From an uncultured Sphingomonadaceae bacterium (lineage in GTDB: Bacteria > Pseudomonadota > Alphaproteobacteria > Sphingomonadales > Sphingomonadaceae), in the NCBI GenBank assembly GCA_947489315.1, contig CANLCX010000007.1:1-40142 (forward strand): a stretch of 40,142 bases of DNA, written 5' to 3'. The position numbers and the translations under genes were made by a program. Below, one piece after another: positions 31,511-40,125 of this stretch (positions are counted from its first letter, which is position 1; every line of letters starts with the position of its first letter). The notes under the pieces are model-generated. The model searched no databases. It had not been told where the DNA came from and saw only the letters and a program-made list of their open reading frames with translations.

Positions 31511-32059
31511 ATGATGAAACGATCTTTTCTTGCAGCCTCCACTGGGGTGCTGATCGCCGCAGCGGTGGCCTTTACATTTGCAGGGCCAGCACCTGCGCAG
31601 GTTTTTGGCGGCCATAACAGCAATGCCCCGGTGAATTTCGATGCCGGTCGAATCGAGGTACAGGACCGCGCTGACCGCGTTGTGCTGTCGGGCGCTGTGC
31701 GGGTCGAGCAATCCGGGCTTGTTTTAAACTCTGCGCGGATGACGGTAGCCTATCGTAATACGGGCGGGATTGAAGTGGATCGGATCGATGCATCGGGTGG
31801 TGTGACCATCCGCAAGGGCAGTGATACGGCCACTGGCAATGTTGCGATATATGACTTGAACCGGCGTCTTATCACGTTGGTGGGCAATGTTACATTGACG
31901 CAAGGGACCAATCGATTATCCGGCGGACGCGTAATTATTGATCTCACGTCAGGTCGGTCGACGATTGACGGTCGCTCGGCGGGCGGATCGGCTCCTGGAA
32001 CCCAAAACTCCAACGGTCGTGTTTCAGGCACTTTCACCGTCCCGCAGCGCACAGAGTAA
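31511..32059 (+). CDS. lptA: LptA/OstA family periplasmic LPS-transport protein
   Basis: A protein of 182 residues with a cleavable signal (KRSFLAASTGVLIAAAVAF... AQVF, cleavage near 34). The OstA-like fold is seen in VNFDAGRIEVQDRADRVVLSGAVRVEQSGLVLNSARMTVAY and GNVTLTQGTNRLSGGRVIIDLTSGRSTI. LptA bridges the periplasm by head-to-tail oligomers. It is immediately downstream of lptC with AGAGGT before the ATG pair. It is followed by 212 bp without a gene, then lptB. Confidence 0.92.
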   Translation: MMKRSFLAASTGVLIAAAVAFTFAGPAPAQVFGGHNSNAPVNFDAGRIEVQDRADRVVLSGAVRVEQSGLVLNSARMTVAYRNTGGIEVDRIDASGGVTIRKGSDTATGNVAIYDLNRRLITLVGNVTLTQGTNRLSGGRVIIDLTSGRSTIDGRSAGGSAPGTQNSNGRVSGTFTVPQRTE

Positions 32060-32271
32060 TTCCAAATCAATCCATATGCGGTTAATTTTTGGATTAGCTT
32101 GCCGAGCGGACAAGCTGTTTACATGCGTAAGTCAAACGCATAATTGCGCCAAAAAGAACCATTTTCGATCAATCATGCATAAAGCTTGCCAATTTCGAGT
32201 AAATTGGGCCATGTTGTTAACCATTGCACAATCTTATCGGGTACAAATAGGGCCATAGTTAAAGGACCGAG

Positions 32272-33066
32272 ATGAACGAAACGACCACATTTGAAACGGC
32301 TGTGATGACCGATCAGGTCTCAGCCATGGCGAGTGATGCCATGGAACATGGCCTCGCAGTCGTGTCTATCGCGAAAAGTTATGACAAGCGCGCGGTATTG
32401 TCGGATGTATCACTGTCCGTCGGTCGCGGGGAAGTGGTCGGTCTCTTAGGACCCAATGGTGCCGGTAAGACGACATGCTTCTATTCTGTGATGGGATTGG
32501 TGCGTCCCGATGCTGGCCGGATCATGCTGGACGGTGAAGATATTACCCCTCTTCCTATGTATCGTCGGGCGATTTTGGGCCTCGGTTATTTGCCTCAGGA
32601 AACATCGATTTTTCGCGGGATGACGGTGGAACAAAATATTCTCGCTGTTCTTGAGATGGTTGAGAATGACAAGGCAGTTCGTGCTGAAACGCTTGATCGA
32701 TTGCTCGACGAATTTGGGCTCACAAAATTACGTAGCTCTCCAGCCATGGCTCTTTCCGGTGGTGAACGGCGCCGTTGTGAAATTGCGCGCGCATTGGCGG
32801 CTGACCCATCCATAATATTGCTTGATGAGCCTTTTGCTGGGATTGATCCTATCTCCATCTCCGATATTCGTGACCTTGTTGTCCAATTGAAGAACCGCGG
32901 TATTGGCGTCCTGATTACCGACCATAATGTTCGCGAAACGCTGGATATTGTTGACCGCGCCTGCATCATTTATGACGGTCAGGTCTTGTTTGCCGGCAGC
33001 CCAGAAGCGCTCGTTAAAGACGAAAATGTCCGGCGGCTGTATCTGGGCGAGGGCTTTGCGCTGTGA
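32272..33066 (+). CDS. lptB: LPS export ABC transporter ATP-binding protein LptB
   Basis: A protein of 264 residues. Walker A GPNGAGKTT (60-68), Q-loop LPQETSIFRGMTVEQNI, signature LSGGERRRCEIARAL, Walker B IILLDEPFAGIDP, and the H-loop ITDHNVRETL are all present and LptB-like. LptB forms a dimer that powers LPS extraction with LptF and LptG, which are not in this window. About 27 residues before the conserved start are an extra N-terminal extension. AGGA precedes the ATG. The 212-bp gap after lptA has no visible gene and may hold a separate promoter. Confidence 0.97.
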   Translation: MNETTTFETAVMTDQVSAMASDAMEHGLAVVSIAKSYDKRAVLSDVSLSVGRGEVVGLLGPNGAGKTTCFYSVMGLVRPDAGRIMLDGEDITPLPMYRRAILGLGYLPQETSIFRGMTVEQNILAVLEMVENDKAVRAETLDRLLDEFGLTKLRSSPAMALSGGERRRCEIARALAADPSIILLDEPFAGIDPISISDIRDLVVQLKNRGIGVLITDHNVRETLDIVDRACIIYDGQVLFAGSPEALVKDENVRRLYLGEGFAL

Positions 33067-33100
33067 GTAGGCATCATATGTTTAGGAAACGGCCAGAATA

Positions 33101-34624
33101 ATGGCTTTGGGTCCCCGTCTTGACTTGAGACAAAGCCAATCGCTGGTGATGACGCCGCAATTGCAGCAGGCGATCAAGCTGCTGGCTTTATCCAATCTCG
33201 AACTTGAAACCTATATTGCCGAAGAAATTGAGAAGAACCCCTTGCTCGACACCGGCGATCTCAACGTTGAACCGAAAGGTGATGACGGTGGTGAAAATGG
33301 CGCTGACCTTCCCCCGGAACCCGGGTCACAAGGCAGCGATGAGATACTATCTTCTGGTCCGGCTGAGGCTGAATCTACACTCGATATGACGGGAGATGCG
33401 GACCAGTTTTCGAATAACAGCTTGAGTGAAAGCGATGGCGCATTGGACGGCGGCCTGGGCTTAAATGGGGCTGCTGGGTCGAGCAGCGGTGCTGTCGGCG
33501 GCGAGGCGCCTGACTTTGAGAATATGCTGGTCGCAGAGACAACGCTGGCCGAACATCTGATGGAACAAGCAGGCGCAATATTGTCGGGCTCCGATTTGTT
33601 GATCGCTCAGCATCTTATCGATCAGATTGATGAGGCCGGTTATTTGCAGGCTGATTTGCTGGAATTTGCCCATCGGCTGGGCGTGCAGCTCGATGATGTG
33701 AAACGCATATTGGTTGAGGTGCAGAGTCTTGAACCGGTTGGCATTGGCGCAAGGGATTTGGCCGAATGTCTCGCGCTTCAGGCAAAGGAGGCTGATCGCT
33801 ATGACCCCGCCATGGCGCGGCTGATAGACAATCTTGACCTGCTCGCTAAGGGCGCTTTGCCGCAACTTAAGCGGATGTGCGGTGTCGATGATGAAGATCT
33901 GATGGACATGATATCAGAGATTCGGGCCTATGACCCCAAACCGGGTTGCAAGATAGGCGGGGGCGATGTGCAGGCGGTTGTGCCGGATATTTTCATCGCG
34001 GAGCGGGCCGGGAAATGGCTGATTGAAATTAATAGCGCAACCTTGCCCAAGGTGCTCGTCAACCGGACCTATTATACAGAACTCAAAGACGGCGCGCAGG
34101 ATAAGGCATCGAAAGAATGGCTCAATGACTGCATGGCTGACGCGAGTTGGTTGGTGAAAGCGCTTGATCAGCGGCAGCGCACGATCATTAAAGTTACCAC
34201 CGAAATTGTGAAGCAGCAGGAAAATTTCTTTCGCGAAGGGGTCGAGCATCTGCGCCCGCTGACGCTCAAAAATGTGGCCGACAAGATCGAGATGCATGAA
34301 TCGACCGTGAGCCGGGTGACGTCCAACAAATATCTCTCTTGTTCTCGCGGTACATTTGAGCTCAAATATTTCTTCACCAGTGGCATCCAGTCTTCCACCG
34401 GCGGCGAAGCGGCTTCTGCAGAAGCGGTGAAGAGCCATATCAAGTCGCTCATCGATAATGAGGATCCGAAGAAGATCCTGTCGGACGACAAGCTGGTCGC
34501 TTTGCTCAAGGACAAGGGCTTCGATATTGCCCGGCGGACGGTGGCCAAATATCGCGAAGCGCTGGGGCTTGGTAGTTCGGTGCAACGCCGCCGGCAAAAA
34601 GCGCTTGAGGGCAAGGCAGCCTAG
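33101..34624 (+). CDS. rpoN: RNA polymerase sigma-54 factor
   Basis: A 507-residue protein. Region I is LDLRQSQSLVMTPQLQQAIKLLALSNLELETYI (residues about 7-39), an acidic Gly/Ser-rich region II follows (about 50-145), then the core-binding domain (LAEHLMEQ...GIGARDLAECLALQ), the HTH (LKNVADKIEMHESTVSRVTSNKYL), and the RpoN box ARRTVAKYREALG near the end. It directs -24/-12 promoters in partnership with enhancer-binding ATPases. It is cotranscribed with lptB (34 bp). hpf/raiA and ptsN, which often follow rpoN, are absent: a convergent GNAT gene follows instead. Confidence 0.98.
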   Translation: MALGPRLDLRQSQSLVMTPQLQQAIKLLALSNLELETYIAEEIEKNPLLDTGDLNVEPKGDDGGENGADLPPEPGSQGSDEILSSGPAEAESTLDMTGDADQFSNNSLSESDGALDGGLGLNGAAGSSSGAVGGEAPDFENMLVAETTLAEHLMEQAGAILSGSDLLIAQHLIDQIDEAGYLQADLLEFAHRLGVQLDDVKRILVEVQSLEPVGIGARDLAECLALQAKEADRYDPAMARLIDNLDLLAKGALPQLKRMCGVDDEDLMDMISEIRAYDPKPGCKIGGGDVQAVVPDIFIAERAGKWLIEINSATLPKVLVNRTYYTELKDGAQDKASKEWLNDCMADASWLVKALDQRQRTIIKVTTEIVKQQENFFREGVEHLRPLTLKNVADKIEMHESTVSRVTSNKYLSCSRGTFELKYFFTSGIQSSTGGEAASAEAVKSHIKSLIDNEDPKKILSDDKLVALLKDKGFDIARRTVAKYREALGLGSSVQRRRQKALEGKAA

Positions 34625-35163
34625 GTCGTTTCAATCTCCTTCCGTAACACCACAAATTCCAGTTCCTGCGTTTTCGGCAGACCATAGCGCGGATCATCGA
34701 GCGGGAACGGGCGGCGTTCGCCCGTTTGAGCATATCCCCGCCGTTCATAATAGGCGATCAGATCGGCACGCTGGCGGATGACGGTCATCTCAATCGCCTG
34801 AGCTTGCCAGTTTTCGGCAACATAACGTTCCGAAGCGTCGAGCAATTTTTTGCCCAGCCCACCCGCTTGGCGGTCAGGGTCAACCGTCAGCAGGCCGAGA
34901 TAAGCGACTCTCTCTTTGACGCGCATCAATTGCACACAACCGGCAATATCTTGACCATCTATGGCGAGCAAGATGACCTGATTTGCGTCCGCCAGTATTT
35001 CCTGCAGCGCTTCCAGATCGGTTCTCTGCCCGCCCAGCAGATCCGCTTCATGAGTCCACCCGCGCTTTGCGCTATCGCCGCGATAGGCACTTTCGACCAA
35101 CTTGTGCAGGGCTGCAATATCCTGCTGGGTCGATGCCCGCTTAATCATGTCTTGCCCCGTCAC
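34621..35163 (-). CDS. GNAT family N-acetyltransferase
   Basis: A protein of 180 residues. VAYLGLLTVDPDRQAGGLGKKLLDASERYV (about residues 91-120) is the acetyl-CoA-binding strand and loop (Q-A-G-G-L-G), and IEMTVIRQRADLIAYYERRGYAQTGERRPFP the C-terminal GNAT part. This form with a terminal Pro-rich strand (FPLDDPRYGLPK) resembles GNATs of unknown small-molecule substrate. Its stop and the rpoN stop share CTAG, so the two genes overlap tail to tail by four bases. Confidence 0.88.
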   Translation of the reverse strand: MTGQDMIKRASTQQDIAALHKLVESAYRGDSAKRGWTHEADLLGGQRTDLEALQEILADANQVILLAIDGQDIAGCVQLMRVKERVAYLGLLTVDPDRQAGGLGKKLLDASERYVAENWQAQAIEMTVIRQRADLIAYYERRGYAQTGERRPFPLDDPRYGLPKTQELEFVVLRKEIETT

Positions 35164-35166
35164 TAT

Positions 35167-35379
35167 TTAACTCCCGTCCGCCAGACGGACACCTTCGGCC
35201 TCGATCTGGTCGTTGTCAATTAACGCCCCGGTGACAATGACCCGCTTTTCCACTTCATCAATTGGCGTGCGTAACAATTCGAGGCGATAGCGCCGACCAT
35301 CATCGGATTGCAGCACGAATCCGGTGCCATCGCGGACCAGCAGCCCGGCATATTCGCTGTCGTTCGGCACGTCTTTCAT
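35167..35379 (-). CDS. Small DUF5818-like protein
   Basis: A 70-residue beta-rich protein: YAGLLVRDGTGFVLQSDDGRRYRLELL...VEKRVIVTGALIDNDQIEAEGVRL resembles the small DUF5818 family with an OB-like strand pattern; function unknown. I start at the ATG at 35379, which overlaps the TGA of the SDR gene by one base (TGATG) and begins MKDVPND; the longer frame upstream lies inside the SDR gene. It is probably translated with the SDR gene. Confidence 0.65.
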   Translation of the reverse strand: MKDVPNDSEYAGLLVRDGTGFVLQSDDGRRYRLELLRTPIDEVEKRVIVTGALIDNDQIEAEGVRLADGS

Positions 35380-36350
35380 CAGGCTGCCGCTAGCAATGCC
35401 TCGCTCAATTCCCACAACCGTTCGGCATCGTCATCGTCGCAAGCATGCGGCGCAACACAGGCAAAGGGTGGCGAATTTTCGTCCATCAACTGGGCAACAT
35501 CGCAATCCTCGCAATAGAGGCCATGCTTGTCGTTCAGCAGCGGTGACGTCGCGGCCCATAGGCTGGTGGTGCAACCTTGCGCCGGGGTTTTGAAACCCGC
35601 CTTGGCCAGTTCCGATGGTTCGCCATCTTTGTCGAGCCAGCCCAATTCGATCTGCTCCTCCACCGGCAAATGGCGTTGCAGCGGCGTGAAAATGCCGCCC
35701 GGGTGCACCGAAAAAGCGCGCCCGCCAAAGCCTGCCATCCGCCGGCTGAGCGCGTTGGCGAACAGGGCATTGGCGCTTTTGGACTGCGCATAGGAGGTCC
35801 ACTTGTTATACTCGCTCTTTTCGAACTGGATATCGTCCCACAAAATGCCATTGCGTTTATGGGCGATCGAAGACAGCGCGACGACGCGCGGCGCTTCGGC
35901 TTTTTCGAGCAGGGGCATCAAGCCTTTGGTCAGGGCGAAATGGCCCATGTGATTCACGCCAAACTGGCTTTCCCAACCGGGACCGACACGCTCCAGCGGC
36001 GTGGCCATGATGCCGGCATTGTTGATCAGCAGATCCAGCTGGCTGAGGCTGTCACACATGGCATCGGCAAATTTGCGCACCGAAGCAATGTCGGACAAAT
36101 CCATGGTCGCAGAAGACACATCGCCCTCGACGCCCGACAGATTGTTCGCCGCCTTGGCTTCATCGCGCACCGGCACCACGACCTTTGCACCCTTGACCGC
36201 CAGCGCGCGGGTCGTCTCCAGACCAATGCCGGAATAGCCGCCGGTGACAATTGCGGTCTTGCCGGTCAGGTCAATGTCAGCCAGCACGTCCTGCGGTTCG
36301 CTCTTGGGTGGAAAGCCGGAGCCAAGCGGTTTCTGATCTGCTGCTGCCAT
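35379..36350 (-). CDS. Short-chain dehydrogenase/reductase
   Basis: A protein of 323 residues of the retinol dehydrogenase-like SDR group. VTGGYSGIGLETTRAL (about residues 35-50) is the T-G-x3-G-x-G NAD(P) site, LINNAGIMATP the N-N-A-G motif, ALSSIAHKR the catalytic Ser, and YAQSKSANALFANAL the Y-x-x-x-K. The C-terminus has CEDCDVAQLMDENSPPFACVAPHACDDDDAERLWELSEALLAA, a tail usual in this subgroup. Substrate unknown. The downstream DUF5818-like gene overlaps its stop. An E-type palindromic repeat lies just upstream. Confidence 0.9.
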   Translation of the reverse strand: MAAADQKPLGSGFPPKSEPQDVLADIDLTGKTAIVTGGYSGIGLETTRALAVKGAKVVVPVRDEAKAANNLSGVEGDVSSATMDLSDIASVRKFADAMCDSLSQLDLLINNAGIMATPLERVGPGWESQFGVNHMGHFALTKGLMPLLEKAEAPRVVALSSIAHKRNGILWDDIQFEKSEYNKWTSYAQSKSANALFANALSRRMAGFGGRAFSVHPGGIFTPLQRHLPVEEQIELGWLDKDGEPSELAKAGFKTPAQGCTTSLWAATSPLLNDKHGLYCEDCDVAQLMDENSPPFACVAPHACDDDDAERLWELSEALLAAA

Positions 36351-36367
36351 ATGGTGCTCCTTCTCTT

Positions 36368-36479
36368 GTGCTCCTGCGTAGGCAGGAGCCTATCTCCTGC
36401 GCGTAAAGATATTAACGACCTGAGATGGACCGCGAAGCGAGTCACACGCCTCGCTTCGCCCTTCGCAGGGGAACAGCAC
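36368..36479. repeat. E-type palindromic repeat, composite copy
   Basis: GTGCTCCTGCGTAGGCAGG with AGCCTATCTC forms a local palindrome; after a variable middle, GAGATGGACC ... CTTCGCAGGGGAACAGCAC provides a degenerate inverted partner. It fills the gap between the SDR start and the alanine dehydrogenase end. It is the same family as at 38657 and 38928. Confidence 0.75.
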
Positions 36480-36491
36480 CGTAAAGTCCTT

Positions 36492-37613
36492 TTATGCCTT
36501 CAACCCCACTATCTCTGACACCGGCATATAATCATAGCCCAAATCTTCGGCCACCGCGCGATAGGTGACATGGCCGTTCCACACGTTCAGCCCCTCGGCG
36601 AGATGGATATCATCACGGAGCGCGGCTTCCCAGCCCTTGTTCGCAATGGCCAGCGCATGGGGCAGGGTGACATTGTTGAGCGCATAGGTGGATGTCCGCG
36701 ACACCGCGCCGGGCATGTTTGCCACGCAATAATGCACGACGTCATCGACCACATAGGTCGGGTCTTCATGGGTCGTCGCCTTGGATGTTTCAAAACAGCC
36801 GCCCTGGTCAATGGCCACATCGCAGAGCACGGAACCGGGCCGCATGGTCGAGAGCATGTCGCGGGTCACTAGCTTTGGCGCTTCCGCACCGGGGATCAGC
36901 ACCGCGCCGATGACCAAATCAGCGTCGGCGACACATTCGGCCAGATTGGCTTTGTTCGAGAATCGCGTTTTCGCCCGCGATTCAAAATGGGTGCCGACGG
37001 ATTCCAGTACATCCGGGTTGCGGTCCAATATGGTCACATCTGCGCCCAGACCCGCGGCCATTTGCGCGGCGTTAAAGCCAACAACGCCGCCACCGATGAT
37101 GGTCACCTTACCCGGCGATACGCCGGGGACGCCGCCCAGCAATATGCCGCGGCCACCATGGGCTTTTTCAAGCGCGGTTGCGCCGGCCTGTATCGACATG
37201 CGTCCCGCGACCTGACTCATCGGTTTGAGCAATGGCAGGCCACCGGTGCCGGTGACGGTTTCATAAGCAATACAAATGGCTTTGGATTTGACGAGATCGG
37301 CGGTCTGCTCCGGATCGGGCGCGAGGTGAAGATAGGTGAACAATATCTGCCCTTCGCGCAGCATCGCGCGCTCGGCCGGCTGGGGTTCCTTGACCTTCAC
37401 GACCATGTCGCATTTTTCGAAGATGTCAGCCGCAGTGGCACATATAGTCGCACCCGCTATTTCATATTCGGCATCATCCGCACCAATGCCCAGACCGGCG
37501 CCGGTTTCGACCAGCACATCATGACCATGAGCGGACAATTCCCGCACCGATTCCGGCGTCAGTCCAACACGATATTCATGGTTTTTCACTTCTTTCGGGG
37601 TACCGACACGCAT
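36492..37613 (-). CDS. ald: Alanine dehydrogenase
   Basis: A 373-residue enzyme of normal length. [28 protein letters not shown] (Lys near 74), [10 protein letters not shown] (His near 96), [32 protein letters not shown] (about 168-199, NAD-binding) and [15 protein letters not shown] are clear AlaDH motifs. It interconverts L-alanine and pyruvate plus ammonia with NAD(H), in nitrogen and carbon metabolism. Monocistronic; no Lrp/AsnC-type regulator adjacent in the window. Confidence 0.97.
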   Translation of the reverse strand: MRVGTPKEVKNHEYRVGLTPESVRELSAHGHDVLVETGAGLGIGADDAEYEIAGATICATAADIFEKCDMVVKVKEPQPAERAMLREGQILFTYLHLAPDPEQTADLVKSKAICIAYETVTGTGGLPLLKPMSQVAGRMSIQAGATALEKAHGGRGILLGGVPGVSPGKVTIIGGGVVGFNAAQMAAGLGADVTILDRNPDVLESVGTHFESRAKTRFSNKANLAECVADADLVIGAVLIPGAEAPKLVTRDMLSTMRPGSVLCDVAIDQGGCFETSKATTHEDPTYVVDDVVHYCVANMPGAVSRTSTYALNNVTLPHALAIANKGWEAALRDDIHLAEGLNVWNGHVTYRAVAEDLGYDYMPVSEIVGLKA

Positions 37614-37701
37614 GGGGAGGCTCCTGTTTTTGCCGAGTCTTATCCGCGTCCAATATCAGTAAAATGTGACATGCGCGAGTGGCTTGCGTAATATTATTAC
37701 A

Positions 37702-38646
37702 TCACTCCGCAACTTTTCTTATCGGCACGGGAACGGTGCAGATATTGCCATAGCCGCCATGGGCTTCAATATATTGCAGCAAGGACGGGCTGTAACTCGC
37801 GAGATATTCATAGCGCGGCTGCTCGGCGACGGGCAGTTCACTGGCCAGCCGGATGGATGTTATCGGGATGTGCTGCGACTTATCAGCATAAAATCCGCCT
37901 GCTGCTGTGCCAAGCGGCAGATTGGTGACATGCTCCAGGCCATCTATGACCCGCCCGACCATGCCAAAGGTCATATCAAGACTGCGCGCGGCTTCGCCCG
38001 TGATGATCGAGATTTCCGCGCCGGTGCCGGCATCGGGCGGATCATAATGGGCCGGCGATAATGACCCGCGGCAAGTGATCGGAAAGGCTTTGCCGTCCTT
38101 GGTGCCAATGGGCCAGCCCGCGCCAAAGCCCACTTTCGCGCCATAACTTTCATATATCGTCTTCATCAGCGGCCGGATGTCCGTGCCCTGATATTCATTG
38201 CTATACGCAACGGCCGCATCCAGAGCGGCTTGGTCCGTAGCGCGCTTTGCCCCGAGCGCCGCGTTGAAATAGTCGCTTTCCGGCACCGTCTCGAGATTCT
38301 TCGGGATCTTTTTATTGTCGGGGTTTCCACCAAATTGAGTGACGAAATCTTTGGAGACGCGATAGATTTTCGTACCATCCCACCAGCGCTGGGCGGCAAA
38401 TTTGCGGACATTGCGCACATGCGCGCCGGATAGCTCGGTCGGGATTAGCTGAATCACTGTTAGGCGCTTATTGCCCTCGGCATCATCGGGCAGGGTGAGG
38501 ATGATCAGGTCGTTGACCGGAATCGGCAACCAATGGTCGGCGGGCGCAGTGGCCAGCACCTCTTGCGGCGTCGGCGCGGGTTGCTCGATGGCGGGATCAT
38601 CTTGATCTTGCGCTATGGCGGGGCCAATCGGCAACAAGAAAGCCAT
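37702..38646 (-). CDS. Periplasmic cyclophilin-type peptidyl-prolyl isomerase
   Basis: A 314-residue form counted from the ATG at 38646. KIYRVSKDFVTQFGGNPDNKK carries the cyclophilin R-x-x-x-F-x-x-Q-x-G segment, and SPAHYDPPDAGTGAEISIITGEAARSLD and TFGMVGRVIDGLEHVTNLPLG fit the later cyclophilin strands, with insertions; the C-terminus has CTVPVPIRKV. The protein is exported: FLLPIGPAIAQDQ looks like the end of a signal peptide, but from ATG 38646 the signal lacks a charged N-region. Translating further upstream runs through an E-type repeat (residues CFRRS). The true start may have been damaged by that repeat. Paralogue of 39034-40125. Confidence 0.75.
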   Translation of the reverse strand: MAFLLPIGPAIAQDQDDPAIEQPAPTPQEVLATAPADHWLPIPVNDLIILTLPDDAEGNKRLTVIQLIPTELSGAHVRNVRKFAAQRWWDGTKIYRVSKDFVTQFGGNPDNKKIPKNLETVPESDYFNAALGAKRATDQAALDAAVAYSNEYQGTDIRPLMKTIYESYGAKVGFGAGWPIGTKDGKAFPITCRGSLSPAHYDPPDAGTGAEISIITGEAARSLDMTFGMVGRVIDGLEHVTNLPLGTAAGGFYADKSQHIPITSIRLASELPVAEQPRYEYLASYSPSLLQYIEAHGGYGNICTVPVPIRKVAE

Positions 38647-38656
38647 AATAACAGCC

Positions 38657-38684
38657 GTGCTCCTGCGAAAGCAGGAGCCTAGGG
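38657..38684. repeat. E-type palindromic repeat, single arm
   Basis: GTGCTCCTGCGAAAGCAGG and AGCCTAGGG form a simple palindrome with CTCCTGC/GCAGGAG arms. It ends 10 bp before the predicted cyclophilin start codon, and read on the minus strand its AGGAG could act as that gene's ribosome binding site at a rather long distance. Confidence 0.8.
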
Positions 38685-38927
38685 TGTTGGTCGACCAGAT
38701 TGCAGTGGCCACTCCGGATTGCGGCTTGCAGGGCAATGCAAAATTATCAGGATTACGCATTAGGGTCACACAGGGTCACACCCCCCAAAGCGGAAAAATC
38801 TTTGCGCCCGAAACTGGCAGAAAAACTGAGGTTGAGGGCATATGGAGCGAGGAGGCAGGACGATATTTTCATGGCCAAATCCTAGCCGATTTGACCCGAT
38901 GTAGGAAAGGGGAAAATCACTTGGTCT

Positions 38928-39013
38928 GTGCTCCTGCGCAGGCAGGAGTCCATCTCCCGCCGTTGCGGCTAATCGAGAGCGTCCGAGATGGGCCCCTGCC
39001 TGCGCAGGGGCAC
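38928..39013. repeat. E-type palindromic repeat, full 86-bp hairpin
   Basis: The outer arms (38928-38956 and 38985-39013, 29 bp each) are inverted repeats matching at 26 of 29 positions; each arm is itself a palindrome (CCTGCGCAGG core). The loop is 28 bp. It lies in the 387-bp gap (38647-39033) between the two cyclophilin genes; the remainder of that gap has no gene I can support. Confidence 0.85.
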
Positions 39014-39033
39014 CAGGCCTTTAGATAATATCT

Positions 39034-40125
39034 TTATTCTCCCGCCTTCACCCGCCGCACCGGCACCGGTATATTGCAAATATCCGCGCCGCCTGCCGGT
39101 TTGATAAAAAACGGATCGCGGCGATTGGCGCGGGCATCGGCATAGCTTGCGAAGGTTTTGCTGGCGGTGTCGAAATATTCAAACTGGGGACGCTCCGCTT
39201 CGGCAAGATCATTGCCTAGCCGGATCGACTGGATCGGCACGCGTTTCTTGGGATCGGCATAAAAACCCAACTGTCCCTTGCCGCGCGGCAGGCTGGAGAG
39301 ATGGTCTATGCCTTCAACGATGCGCCCGACCACGGCGATATTGCGATCGAGATGGCGCGGCGCATGGCCGATCACCGTATAGAGTTCTGCGCCGCTGCCA
39401 GTATTGGGAGAGAGATTGCGGCCTACGCCGACTGCACCGTAGCAGTGGACCGGCCACAATACAGCCTCCTCTCCGTCTCCGCTTTCTGCCATCGGCCAAC
39501 TATCAAGAAATTGTGCATATTCCGAATAGGGATCTCTTTCTTCCCATTTTTTGTAATTTGGATCAGCAGCGCGCTTTTCATCTTCCAACGCACTTAGAGC
39601 CATTGCTTCGGCTGCGTCTGCAGCTGCTTCTGCAGCATCGCCCGCGCTCCCGGATACGAATTTCGCGTCTAGATATTGCTCGACCGGAACGACATACTCA
39701 CTCTCCGGCACTTCCACCAAATCGTCTGGCAAAGCCTTCTGCTCTGTCTCCCCCGATTCCGGATTGTCGTAACCGGCATCGCCCCATTGCACGACATAAT
39801 TATCCTGCACCCGGTTGATGCTGGTGCCATCCCAGAATTTCGCGGCGGCGAGTTTGCGGATATTGCCGATCCAGCCTTGCGAGAAAGGCGGGGGCATCAG
39901 CTGGATAACCACGCGGCGCGGCTCACCCTTTGCATCGGGCGCCAGATCCATGACCAGCAGATCGCTGGCGGATATGGCTTGCCAGTCGCTCGCGGGCGCC
40001 GCATCCACTATCGCATTGGGGCTGGGATATTCCTTTTTGGGAAGCTCTTGCGCCGAAAGGGAAGAAGCCGACATCAGGGCGGCCATGAAGACGATGGGCG
40101 ATGCGATCAGTGGAAATTTTGTCAT
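39034..40125 (-). CDS. Periplasmic cyclophilin-type peptidyl-prolyl isomerase
   Basis: A protein of 363 residues with a clear signal peptide (MTKFPLIASPIVFMAALMSA, cleavage after ASSLSA near 25). FWDGTSINRVQDNYVVQWGDAGY (about residues 97-119) is the cyclophilin R-x-x-x-Y-x-x-Q-x-G-D segment; GAELYTVIGHAPRHLDRNIAVVGRIVEGIDHL is a later core region. An Ala/Glu/Asp-rich insert (GDAAEAAADAAEAMALSALEDEKRAADP) splits the domain and may be a helical chaperone-like arm. It should assist folding of outer-membrane or periplasmic proteins. Paralogue of 37702-38646, with the same C-terminal CNIPVPVRRV pattern. Confidence 0.88.
   Translation of the reverse strand: MTKFPLIASPIVFMAALMSASSLSAQELPKKEYPSPNAIVDAAPASDWQAISASDLLVMDLAPDAKGEPRRVVIQLMPPPFSQGWIGNIRKLAAAKFWDGTSINRVQDNYVVQWGDAGYDNPESGETEQKALPDDLVEVPESEYVVPVEQYLDAKFVSGSAGDAAEAAADAAEAMALSALEDEKRAADPNYKKWEERDPYSEYAQFLDSWPMAESGDGEEAVLWPVHCYGAVGVGRNLSPNTGSGAELYTVIGHAPRHLDRNIAVVGRIVEGIDHLSSLPRGKGQLGFYADPKKRVPIQSIRLGNDLAEAERPQFEYFDTASKTFASYADARANRRDPFFIKPAGGADICNIPVPVRRVKAGE

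Noticed and set aside
33914-34597. 227-aa minus-strand frame
   Set aside because: It is antisense to rpoN and shows the biased composition of a shadow frame.
35577-36518. Long open frame (313 aa) on the plus strand
   Set aside because: It is antisense to the SDR gene, whose motifs are intact, and has no recognisable family features.
36987-37691. 234-aa plus-strand frame
   Set aside because: It is antisense to alanine dehydrogenase, which is full length with all motifs.
39147-39818. 223-aa plus-strand frame
   Set aside because: It is antisense to the cyclophilin gene and is Arg/Pro-rich without domain features.
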